Of a stretch of DNA of 12,902 nucleotides, positions 7,201 through 12,902 are shown in pieces; the stretch's first letter is position 1, and every line of letters starts with the position of its first letter. A program made the translations under genes and the position numbers. The stretch is from an uncultured Flavihumibacter sp. (GTDB taxonomy: Bacteria; Bacteroidota; Bacteroidia; Chitinophagales; Chitinophagaceae). The stretch spans positions 1 through 12,902 of the forward strand of contig CAMLRX010000143.1 in the NCBI GenBank assembly GCA_946482545.1, read 5' to 3'. Below the pieces are notes generated by a model, which worked only from the letters and a program-made list of their open reading frames with translations, ran no database searches and was not told the DNA's origin.

Positions 7201-8559
7201 CCTATGGCATTTTCTACCGGCGCAGGTGCAGAGGTGCAAAAGCCACTGGCTACAGTGGTGATCGGCGGACTGATAACGGCCACTTTTCTCACACTGTTTG
7301 TGCTGCCGCTGTTGTATATCATTTTCACACGTAAAAAAGGAGGTTCCCTGAAACCCGCAACCACAGCGGTTATTGTGGTAGGACTGTTGCTGACAGGATC
7401 GGTTACGCAAGCGCAGGCGCCTTCGGGTACCCGCATTAGTATTGAACAGGCGATTCAGACGGCTGGTCATAACCTGCAATATGGCATTAACCAACAACAG
7501 ATTTATAAAGGACAAGCCCAGTTGAAAACAGCCAGGGCATTACCAAAAACGGGATTGTTTGCCGAAAACGAGGACCTGAGGCCCAGTGACGGAAAAGGCA
7601 TTTTAAAGATCGGTGTATCGCAAAGTATTGCTTGGCCAGGATTGTATAAAGCGCACCGAAACCTGTATACCGAACAACTAAAGTATTATCAGGCCAATAC
7701 GGCTGCGCTCAATGCTGAACTGAAGCGGAATGTGCGGGCTGTGTATTACCAACTGTGGTACCTGCAGGATAAGCAGGTGTTGTATCAACGGCTGGATAGT
7801 ATTTACCGGTCGTTGAGCAAGGCGGCAGTACTCAAAGTAAAGACCGGCGACAGCCCGGGTCTCGACAGTATCGCTGCGAATGTGCGGTTACAGGAGTTAC
7901 AGGCGCAGGTAAGGCAAACTGTAAATGACATACAGGTGCAGCAACAGGCGCTGATGCAATTGCTCAATACCGATTCCGCTTATTTGTCGCCGGATACGCC
8001 GTTGGAGAAACTGCCGCTCCCACCCTGGTTTAGTGATTCTTCTCACCCGGTTATTGCGCTGCAAGCGCAAAGTATCCATATTGCCAAAGCGGGTATATCC
8101 GTGGCGCGGAATGATAACAGGCCTGAGTTTTCAGGACGCTTTTTCAGCCAGCGGTTGTATGGGCTCAGTGACCCTTTCTCAGGATTTTCAGTGATGGCCA
8201 GTTTCCCCTTATTCGGCGCCGGAGCCACGCGCAACAAGGTAAAGGTTGCGCAGGCCGAAGCAGAACTGCAGCAGAAACAATTCGATTACGACCGACAGCT
8301 ATTTTTTACGGAACGTGCGCAAATGCGAAAGGAGGTGGAAAAAAATCAATCGATGCTGGCCTTTTATGAAGACGCGGGACTAAAGCAGGCCACAGAGATC
8401 ATAAAGGCTTCAACACTTGCTTACCGTTCAGGGGAAATCAGTTTTGCGGAACTATCGCAGTACCTCGCGCAGGCCATCAGCATCCGGCAAAACTATCTTG
8501 AGCACCTGAATGCCTACAATCAATCGGTAATTCAATTCAATTATTACAGCAATCAATAG
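4240..8559 (+). CDS. CzcA/CusA-type heavy-metal efflux RND pump fused to a TolC-like outer-membrane factor
   Basis: Of 1439 residues, about 1-1030 form a complete heavy-metal-efflux RND inner-membrane transporter: first membrane helix at about 12-32, periplasmic porter domains, a helix cluster from about 340 to 500, a second porter half and a second helix cluster from about 870 to 1030. The proton-relay motif DFGLIVDGAVIIVE places acidic residues at D400, D406 and E413; this DFG...DG pattern is typical of CzcA-like pumps for divalent cations (Zn, Co, Cd, Ni), whereas Cu/Ag pumps have a different motif. Residues 1038-1060 are a hydrophobic signal-like segment ending TQAQA|P, and 1061-1439 are an outer-membrane-factor (TolC/CzcC) domain with long helices and the YRSGEISFAELSQYL motif near the end. 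Single-chain pump/OMF fusions are known in Bacteroidota annotations. The OMF would need cleavage after about residue 1060, or separate translation, to reach the outer membrane. The adaptor gene follows 22 bp later. Exact metal specificity is not readable. Confidence 0.95.
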   Translation: MLNKIILFSIKNKPIIGFFTLTLIIWGIWSAGRLPVDAVPDITNNQVQIITNTPTLAAQETEQLVTYPIEQSLANLPDLEEMRSISRFGLSVITVVFKDEVDIYFARQLIAEKLKEAEEKIPAGIGTPEMAPVSTGLGEVYQYIIHPKAGAENKYSPMDLRTMQDWIVARQLYGTPGVAEVNSFGGQLKQYEVSVNPDRLKGMNVTIAEIFTALENNNANTGGAYIDKKPNAYFIRGIGLVSSMEDIRHIVVKSVNGIPILISDIANVELGSAVRYGSVTYNGDKEVVGGIVMMLKGANSAAVVSRVKAKMATIKSSLPEDVVIETFLDRTDLVDRAVGTVKKNLIEGALIVVFVLVVFLGNLRAGLIVASAIPLSLLFALGMMHAFGVSANLMSLGAIDFGLIVDGAVIIVEATLHHLGMRKSTNRLTQAEMDQEVFVSASRIRSSAAFGEIIILIVYIPILTLIGIEGKMFRPMAQTVGFAILGALILSLTYIPMMSALVLPKKIRHKKTLSDRMMDFFQRVYTPLLRKAIKVRVIIVSITVALFAIALFFFSRMGGEFIPQLQEGDYAFHCILPQGTSLSQSIETSMQASRIIRSFPEVKMVVGKTGSAEVPTDPMPPEATDLIVVLKPKKEWKTTKDYNELASMMMEKLEVIPGVFFEANQPIQMRFNELMTGVRQDVAIKIFGENIDTLANLATRVAKVVQSVPGATAPQVERTTGLPQITVQYDRARLAAYGINVADINRTISTAFAGEAAGVVFENERKFDLVVRLDSAHRTSIEDVGNLFVPTPAGNQIPLTQVATVAFREGPAQISREEGKRRIVVGFNISGRDVESVVQDIQAKLTSAKLLPAGYYYTYGGTFENLQKASARLMVAVPVALALIFLLLYFTFSSFKEALLIYTAIPMSAIGGVFALMIRDMPFSISAGVGFIALFGVAVLNGIVLISTFNQLEKEGVNDVFERVYEGTKTRLRPVLMTATVASLGFFPMAFSTGAGAEVQKPLATVVIGGLITATFLTLFVLPLLYIIFTRKKGGSLKPATTAVIVVGLLLTGSVTQAQAPSGTRISIEQAIQTAGHNLQYGINQQQIYKGQAQLKTARALPKTGLFAENEDLRPSDGKGILKIGVSQSIAWPGLYKAHRNLYTEQLKYYQANTAALNAELKRNVRAVYYQLWYLQDKQVLYQRLDSIYRSLSKAAVLKVKTGDSPGLDSIAANVRLQELQAQVRQTVNDIQVQQQALMQLLNTDSAYLSPDTPLEKLPLPPWFSDSSHPVIALQAQSIHIAKAGISVARNDNRPEFSGRFFSQRLYGLSDPFSGFSVMASFPLFGAGATRNKVKVAQAEAELQQKQFDYDRQLFFTERAQMRKEVEKNQSMLAFYEDAGLKQATEIIKASTLAYRSGEISFAELSQYLAQAISIRQNYLEHLNAYNQSVIQFNYYSNQ
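7337..7350 (+). promoter_or_regulatory. Shine-Dalgarno-like site and possible internal start inside the pump fusion
   Basis: AAGGAGG at 7337-7343 lies four bases before an in-frame CTG at 7348 (codon 1037). Initiation there would yield a protein beginning Met-Lys-Pro-Ala-Thr-Thr followed by a hydrophobic core and an AQA|P cleavage site, i.e. a normal exported outer-membrane-factor precursor of 403 residues. CTG starts are rare and Bacteroidota use Shine-Dalgarno sequences little, so this may be a relic of a once separate gene. The amino acids encoded (KKGGS) would also make an ordinary linker. Confidence 0.3.
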
Positions 8560-8581
8560 CATCGTATCAAACTATAAGCAA

Positions 8582-9862
8582 ATGAAAAAGTTATTATTTT
8601 TTATAGCAATTTTCTACACCGTCACATTTATAACCGCTTGCGGAGGTGGAGACAAGCCTGCTGAAGAACATGCAGTTGCAGAAGAAGAACATACCGATGA
8701 ACATGAGAACACCAATACAGCCACTTTTAGTGCAGCGCAGGTAAAAAGTATTGGTATAGCGTTTGGTGTTATCGAGGAAAAGCAATTAACGGCTTCCATA
8801 CGTGCGAATGGCGTATTGCGGGTACCTAACCAGAACAGGGCGCAGGTGAATTCGCTGTACAGCGGTGTGGTAAAATCATTGTTGATACAGCCTGGTAACA
8901 TAGTAAAGAAGGGGCAGGTAATCGCTACAATCACTAATCCGGAATTTATCCAGGTACAGGAAGAATACCTCGCCATCACCCCCAGGATAGCGCTTGCCGA
9001 GCAGGAACAACAACGACAGCAGGAACTGAACCAGGGTAATGCAGGGGCACTGAAGAACCTGCAGGCTGCGGAATCGAACTTGCGTGCTTTACGAACACGG
9101 AAGGCGGCACTGGAGCAACAAATTCAACTGATGGGGCTTACTGCCTCTTCGCTGTCAAACGGGAAGCTGGTATCGGTATTGTCGATCCGTACGCCCATTG
9201 GTGGCATCGTAAGCACAGTACCGGTTCAAATTGGCAGTTATGTCAATGCTACCACACCGGTGGCGGAGGTGGTGGATAACAGTCAGTTGCACCTGGACCT
9301 TTTCGTATATGAAAAGGACCTGCCCAGGTTGCGGAACAACCAGATTATTCACTTTACGCTGACCAATAATCCCGGCAAGGAATACGATGCGGTAATCTTT
9401 TCGCTTGGCTCCTCATTCGAGGATGAAAGTAAGGCAGTAAGTGTCCATGCCCGCGTGCAGGGAGATAAGACCGGGCTGATCGATGGCATGAATATTACCG
9501 CGCTGATCAGCCTTAACAAGATCACGACGCCTGCAGTGCCTACGGATGCTATAGTGACAGATAAGGGCCAGGATTTCATTTTTATGGTTACTGATGACCA
9601 TGCTGAAGCGGAACATTATGAAGAGGGAAAAGACAATAAACCACACAACGGGGAGCCGCACGATCATAAAGAAACTGACGGTCCTGCGGGGGGCGGCATC
9701 ACTTTTGAGAAGGTGCCCGTCGCAAAAGGCACCACCGAGGTGGGTTTCACGCAGATCACTTTATTGAAGCCTATTCCTTCCGGTGCGAAAATCGTAACGA
9801 AGGGTGCGTTTTTCGTGTTGGCGAAGATCAACAATGCGGGTGAAGGGGGGCATGCGCATTGA
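8582..9862 (+). CDS. Periplasmic adaptor (membrane fusion) lipoprotein of the metal efflux pump, CusB/CzcB type
   Basis: The 426-residue protein starts with a lipoprotein signal (FITAC, lipidated Cys20) followed by an acidic, His-containing linker (about 28-48). Residues about 80-130 are the biotinyl-lipoyl-like half (VNSLYSGVVKSLLIQPGNIVKKGQ). A Gln/Glu/Ala-rich alpha-hairpin follows (about 125-195), then the second lipoyl half with LSIRTPIGGIVSTVPVQIGS and the beta-barrel and membrane-proximal domains. A His/Glu/Asp-rich insert at about 338-368 (H340 to the HDHKE motif) interrupts the membrane-proximal region, and the C-terminus is GGHAH. The adaptor would bridge the inner-membrane pump and the outer-membrane factor; in this family it can also deliver metal to the pump, and the His-rich segments fit that. 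It sits 22 bp after the pump gene and 42 bp before the ATPase gene, consistent with one operon. Confidence 0.93.
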   Translation: MKKLLFFIAIFYTVTFITACGGGDKPAEEHAVAEEEHTDEHENTNTATFSAAQVKSIGIAFGVIEEKQLTASIRANGVLRVPNQNRAQVNSLYSGVVKSLLIQPGNIVKKGQVIATITNPEFIQVQEEYLAITPRIALAEQEQQRQQELNQGNAGALKNLQAAESNLRALRTRKAALEQQIQLMGLTASSLSNGKLVSVLSIRTPIGGIVSTVPVQIGSYVNATTPVAEVVDNSQLHLDLFVYEKDLPRLRNNQIIHFTLTNNPGKEYDAVIFSLGSSFEDESKAVSVHARVQGDKTGLIDGMNITALISLNKITTPAVPTDAIVTDKGQDFIFMVTDDHAEAEHYEEGKDNKPHNGEPHDHKETDGPAGGGITFEKVPVAKGTTEVGFTQITLLKPIPSGAKIVTKGAFFVLAKINNAGEGGHAH

Positions 9863-9904
9863 CAGGCTTCATTAAATTCAGTCTAAATTTCGACTTTAAA
9901 TGCA

Positions 9905-12058
9905 ATGATAATGGAAAAAACAAAGATCAATCTTGAGCTATTATTACCGCATATTCTGGATGATAAGGATGCTTGTGTGCGGCATATCATCAGTGAACTG
10001 GAAGGGAAAACGGACAGGGGAAAGCATGTGGATGCAGCAGGGAAAGCTCATAACCATGAGCATAAGGATGGCAGGAATGAGCACAACAATGGGCATAATC
10101 ATGCACATGGTGGTGTGTTCGGGAAGAATACCGAACTTATTTTCAGTCTTATCTGCGGCGCGCTGATCGGTATTGGTTTCGGGCTTTCCTTTATTGAGGG
10201 GATACCCACAGCGGCATCACTGGTGTGCTATATCGCGGCTTATTTCTTTGGCGGGTTCTTTACAGCCAAGGAAGCCATAGAAACCATTGCCAGGGGCGGT
10301 TTCGAAATAGACTTTCTGATGCTGGTGGCGGCTATTGGCGCGGCGATCCTGGGTAGCTGGATGGAGGGCGCTTTGTTGCTGTTCCTTTTCAGCCTGGGGC
10401 ATGCGCTGGAGCATTTTGCCATGGAGAAGGCGCGTAAGTCGATTGCCGCACTGACTGAGCTGGCACCGAAAACTGCGCTGCTCAAAAAGGAAGGAGTTAC
10501 GCAGGAGGTGAATATATCGGAACTGAAAAAAGGAGATCTGATCGTGGTGCGGCCCAATACCAAGATCGCCGCAGATGGCATTGTGATGAAGGGTAAAAGC
10601 AGTGTGAACCAGGCACCAATAACAGGTGAGAGTATCCCGGTAGATAAAGAAGCAGTGGAAAATGCCGATATCAACATAGACGAGGCTGGCAAACTGGATG
10701 CCAGATTCCTTGTGTTTTCCGGTACCATCAATGGTAACGATTTACTGGAGGTGAAGGTGATCAAAGAGGCCAGCGACTCCACTTTATCGAGGCTCGTGCG
10801 GATGGTAAACGAAGCACAAACGCAGCAGTCGCCCACGCAACAGTTTACCGACCGGTTTGAAAAGTATTTTGTACCGTCGGTACTAATTCTCATGTCGCTG
10901 TTGTGCTTCGCTTTTCTTGTTATAGACGAGCCTTTCAGTGCCAGTTTTTACAGGGCAATGTCGGTACTGGTAGCGGCAAGCCCCTGTGCGCTGGCCATCT
11001 CCACGCCCAGTGCCGTGTTGAGTGGCGTGGCGCGGGCAGCGCGGGCGGGAGTACTGATTAAAGGTGGACGACCGCTGGAAGATCTTGGTACACTGACGGC
11101 GATCGCTTTCGACAAAACAGGAACGCTAACAGAGGGTAAACCCAGGCTAACAAAGGTGGTTCCGTTGCAGGATAGTATAACCGAGGTTCAACTGCTCAGG
11201 ATTGTGGTAGCCGTGGAAGGGTTAAGCGACCATCCTATCGCTAAAGCTATCGTCCGGGATGGCAAGGCAAAGCTGGGCAATGAACAAATTCCCGTTGCGC
11301 ATGATATGGAAGCTGTATTGGGCAAAGGTATTAAAGCGGTGCTGGAGCAGGATGCTATTTTCGCAGGTAATCTTGCGTTGTTTGAATCGCTGGATGAAGC
11401 AAAGCCGCTGGAAGAAGTAGTGGAGGCTGTACGCAAGGCCGAGCAAGAAGGAAATACAACCATGCTTATCCGCAGAAATAAAGAATATATCGGTATAATC
11501 GCTGTGATGGATACGCCACGGGCGGAAGCAAAAGATGCGTTGGTAAAATTAAAAGAGGAAGGTATAAGAAAGATGATCATGCTGACTGGTGATAACCAGG
11601 CCGTAGCCGATTCTATTGCTGCGCAAACAGGCCTAACCGAAGCGTGGGGTGGTTTGTTACCCGAGCAGAAGGTAGAAGCGATCACCAAACTGGCTGCCCA
11701 GGAAAACAAGGTGGCAATGGTGGGTGATGGTGTAAATGATGCGCCGGCAATGGCCAGGAGTACTGTGGGTATTGCCATGGGAGCGGCAGGTAGTGATGTG
11801 GCCCTGGAAACAGCAGATATCGCGCTGATGGGTGACAAACTCTCGTTGCTGCCCTTTGCGATCGGGCTGAGCCGTCAATCTAAAAGGATCATCAGACAAA
11901 ATCTCGTGATCAGCCTGGGAATGGTTGGATTACTGGTTCCCTTAACAATTTTAGATGTGGCTACTATCGGGCCGGCCGTTGCAGCACACGAGGGCTCCAC
12001 GCTTGTAGTGGTGCTCAATGCCCTGCGGCTGCTGGCCTACCGCCAAAGACTCAGATAG
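9905..12058 (+). CDS. Heavy-metal-translocating P1B-type ATPase, P1B-4-like (SPC and HEGST motifs), His-rich N-terminus
   Basis: The 717-residue pump has all catalytic motifs: TGES at 240-243 (actuator), phosphorylation site DKTGT with D403, SDHP with His443-Pro444 in the nucleotide-binding domain, and GDGVND at 607-612. The metal-site motif in the sixth helix is SPC (359-361), not CPC, and the last helix has HEGST (695-699) followed by Asn705; this SPC plus HEG(G/S)T pair is characteristic of P1B-4 ATPases, whose characterised members export Co, Fe(II) or Zn. The N-terminus starts like an HMA-related domain (LLLPHILDDKDACVRHIISEL, residues 12-32) but the rest of that domain is missing; instead residues 41-70 are His-rich (HNHEH, HNNGHNHAHGG). 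Hydrophobic segments lie at about 77-97, 104-123, 135-171, 320-340, 350-375 and 660-715. ATG 9905 or 9911 may be the start. It is last in the efflux cluster and overlaps the convergent regulator gene by 8 bp. It would move cytosolic metal to the periplasm, feeding the RND system. Confidence 0.93.
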   Translation: MIMEKTKINLELLLPHILDDKDACVRHIISELEGKTDRGKHVDAAGKAHNHEHKDGRNEHNNGHNHAHGGVFGKNTELIFSLICGALIGIGFGLSFIEGIPTAASLVCYIAAYFFGGFFTAKEAIETIARGGFEIDFLMLVAAIGAAILGSWMEGALLLFLFSLGHALEHFAMEKARKSIAALTELAPKTALLKKEGVTQEVNISELKKGDLIVVRPNTKIAADGIVMKGKSSVNQAPITGESIPVDKEAVENADINIDEAGKLDARFLVFSGTINGNDLLEVKVIKEASDSTLSRLVRMVNEAQTQQSPTQQFTDRFEKYFVPSVLILMSLLCFAFLVIDEPFSASFYRAMSVLVAASPCALAISTPSAVLSGVARAARAGVLIKGGRPLEDLGTLTAIAFDKTGTLTEGKPRLTKVVPLQDSITEVQLLRIVVAVEGLSDHPIAKAIVRDGKAKLGNEQIPVAHDMEAVLGKGIKAVLEQDAIFAGNLALFESLDEAKPLEEVVEAVRKAEQEGNTTMLIRRNKEYIGIIAVMDTPRAEAKDALVKLKEEGIRKMIMLTGDNQAVADSIAAQTGLTEAWGGLLPEQKVEAITKLAAQENKVAMVGDGVNDAPAMARSTVGIAMGAAGSDVALETADIALMGDKLSLLPFAIGLSRQSKRIIRQNLVISLGMVGLLVPLTILDVATIGPAVAAHEGSTLVVVLNALRLLAYRQRLR

Positions 12059-12713
12059 TAACAAAAAGATTGTCGGCAAATTTTTTAGTAACCGTTGTTT
12101 TGGCGTCTTTCCTGAAGCTGATAATCAACGAGGCATCGTAAGCAATCTGTTCAATCAGTTTTATTTTGGTGCCAATGCCTATATTCAGGTGTTCGAGGTA
12201 TTTGAGGTAATCGGAAGACGAATCATTTACCCCTACCACCTGGCAGATAGTGCCTATAGGAATCTCAGAGAGCATCAGGCGTTTGGCGGCTTTCAACTCA
12301 CCACTGGCAGTTGGAATAGGATCTCCATGAGGATCGTACCTGGGATAGCCGAGAAATTCGTCAAGGCGCTCGGTTAACTGATCAGATTGAACGTGTTCCA
12401 ACTGCTCCGCTACTTCGTGTACTTCATCCCAGGTGAAGCGGAGTTTCTCATGGAGAAAAACCTCCCACAAGCGGTGTTTACGAATAACCTGAATGGCCCA
12501 TTGACGACCAAATTTCGTTAGCTGTATCTTCTTATATTTCTCATAGGTAACCAGCTTTTTAGCCGCCAGCTTCTTCAACATGTCGGTAACTGTGGGTGGT
12601 TTGGTATTTATGCGTTCTGCAATATCCGTGGTGGAGGTAGCCGCATGCTGGCTCTTTTCAGTAAGTGTATAAATGGCCTTCAGGTAATTTTCTTCCGTTT
12701 GACTAAGTAGCAT
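12051..12713 (-). CDS. DtxR/MntR-family metal-dependent transcriptional repressor
   Basis: From the ATG at 12713 the protein has 220 residues: an N-terminal winged helix (about 4-66, with TSTTDIAERI and KPPTVTDMLKKLAAKKLVTYEKYKK), a dimerisation domain (about 70-145), and a C-terminal FeoA/SH3-like domain (about 150-218). Metal-site residues align with DtxR with an offset of one: H80, E84 and H99 match DtxR H79, E83 and H98, and E106-H107 match E105-H106. At the place of DtxR Cys102 there is E103, as in Mn-responsive MntR (E99), while the position of DtxR Met10/MntR Asp8 is Asn9. This leans towards Mn(II) sensing but is a mixed site. A TTG at 12731 would add six residues, but the ATG gives the usual start MLLSQTEENYLKAIY. 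Its stop overlaps the ATPase gene. It is divergent from the lipoprotein gene, with a large palindrome between them that it probably binds. Confidence 0.92.
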   Translation of the reverse strand: MLLSQTEENYLKAIYTLTEKSQHAATSTTDIAERINTKPPTVTDMLKKLAAKKLVTYEKYKKIQLTKFGRQWAIQVIRKHRLWEVFLHEKLRFTWDEVHEVAEQLEHVQSDQLTERLDEFLGYPRYDPHGDPIPTASGELKAAKRLMLSEIPIGTICQVVGVNDSSSDYLKYLEHLNIGIGTKIKLIEQIAYDASLIISFRKDAKTTVTKKFADNLFVTI

Positions 12714-12743
12714 ACGGCAAGTTAACAACAAAAAAAACGATAT

Positions 12744-12785
12744 ATCTAAATAAAAAATTAGACTAATCTAATCTTTTATTTAGAT
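12744..12785. promoter_or_regulatory. 42-bp near-perfect palindrome, probable operator of the DtxR/MntR-family regulator
   Basis: Arms of 18 bp (12744-12761 and 12768-12785) are reverse complements except at one position, with a 6-bp centre. The core TTAG-AC-TA-AT-CTAA (12758-12771) has the TTAG...CTAA layout of known DtxR, IdeR and MntR operators. It lies in the divergent control region of the regulator and the lipoprotein gene, and its right arm runs into the -7-like box TAGATTTG (12781-12788), so bound repressor would block the plus-strand promoter and probably the regulator's own. Its length suggests room for more than one dimer. Confidence 0.75.
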
Positions 12786-12800
12786 TTGTATATACTTTTG
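12781..12800 (+). promoter_or_regulatory. Two overlapping candidate -7 promoter boxes for the divergent lipoprotein gene
   Basis: TAGATTTG (12781-12788) and TACTTTTG (12793-12800) both match TAnnTTTG exactly. No clear TTTG -33 box is seen upstream, where the palindrome lies. Starts near 12795 or 12807 would give a very short or absent 5' leader before the ATG at 12808. Confidence 0.45.
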
Positions 12801-12807
12801 TCGTTTT

Positions 12808-12902
12808 ATGAGAAAAGAATATACTTGGCTACTTTTTTTCGTTGTTGCTGTTGCCGCTGGTTCAACGTCCTGCAACAAATTGATGCCTGCCGCTCCTGAT
12901 GA
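12808..12902 (+). CDS. N-terminus of a putative lipoprotein or exported protein (3' end outside window)
   Basis: The first 31 residues read as a signal sequence: charged start (MRKE), a hydrophobic core (WLLFFVVAVAAG) and STSC with Cys22 followed by Asn, consistent with a lipoprotein cleavage site although the -3 position is Ser rather than Leu. The gene is divergent from the DtxR/MntR-family regulator and shares the palindromic control region, so it is likely a member of that regulon, for example a solute-binding lipoprotein of a Mn/Zn/Fe ABC importer. That guess rests on context; the visible part contains no substrate-binding motif. Confidence 0.6.
   Translation, partial: MRKEYTWLLFFVVAVAAGSTSCNKLMPAAPD

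Noticed and set aside
9933..10166. Frameshift in the ATPase N-terminus hiding the missing part of the HMA-like domain
   Set aside because: The alternative frame reads as unrelated sequence (MSYYYRIFWMIRM...) with no HMA features, so truncation or divergence fits better.
12018..12377. Plus-strand 119-codon ORF after the ATPase
   Set aside because: It lies antisense to the conserved metal-binding and C-terminal parts of the DtxR/MntR-family regulator.
12714..12731. TTG start at 12731 adding six residues to the regulator
   Set aside because: The ATG at 12713 gives the usual family N-terminus, and the extra residues MLLTCR have no counterpart in DtxR or MntR.
1..12902. CRISPR array, insertion sequence or integrase gene
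   Set aside because: No regularly spaced repeats and no transposase or recombinase reading frame are seen in the window.

Overview
The window looks like a chromosomal (or accessory) segment of a Bacteroidota bacterium, most likely from the Chitinophagaceae/Sphingobacteriia side. The signs are an outer-membrane beta-barrel protein with a carboxypeptidase-regulatory-like N-terminal domain, a DUF6660-type Cys-rich small protein, a heavy-metal RND pump fused to its outer-membrane factor, a near absence of Shine-Dalgarno sequences at gene starts, and boxes matching the Bacteroidota -7 consensus TAnnTTTG. The assignment is from gene content only.

Layout. Positions 1-281 hold the 3' end of an unrecognised plus-strand gene. 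Positions 390-2801 encode a TonB-receptor-like outer-membrane beta-barrel protein. Positions 2802-3666 have no convincing protein gene but hold a strong minus-strand terminator (3148-3177), a minus-strand -7-like box (3423-3430) and several inverted repeats; together they may mark an unannotated minus-strand RNA or the scar of an element boundary. From 3667 to 12058 runs a plus-strand metal-efflux cluster: a DUF6660 Cys-rich secreted protein, a CzcA/CusA pump fused to a TolC-like outer-membrane factor, a His-bearing periplasmic adaptor lipoprotein, and a P1B-type ATPase with SPC and HEGST motifs (P1B-4-like). Convergent to the ATPase and overlapping it by 8 bp is a DtxR/MntR-family regulator (12051-12713, minus). 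A 42-bp near-perfect palindrome lies between this regulator and the start of a divergent lipoprotein gene that runs off the window at 12902.

How the parts fit. The ATPase would move metal from cytosol to periplasm. The RND pump, adaptor and outer-membrane factor would carry it out of the cell; the DFG...DG...E motif in the pump points to divalent cations (Zn/Co/Cd/Ni-like) rather than Cu(I)/Ag(I). The small Cys/His-rich protein and the His-rich segments of the adaptor and the ATPase look like metal-binding or buffering elements. The regulator and its palindrome probably form a separate Mn/Fe-responsive module that controls itself and the divergent lipoprotein; no copy of the TTAG-N6-CTAA operator core is seen upstream of the efflux genes, and no other metal sensor is in the window.

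The efflux half is visibly richer in G+C than the first 3.6 kb (hand counts: 23/60 in 1201-1260, 34/60 in 4321-4380, 29/60 in 10501-10560), so the two halves may have different histories. Most single components belong to known families. The parts most worth a second look are the internal ribosome-binding-like site and signal peptide inside the pump fusion, the possible RNA at about 3140-3416, the large operator palindrome, and the truncated His-rich N-terminus of the ATPase.
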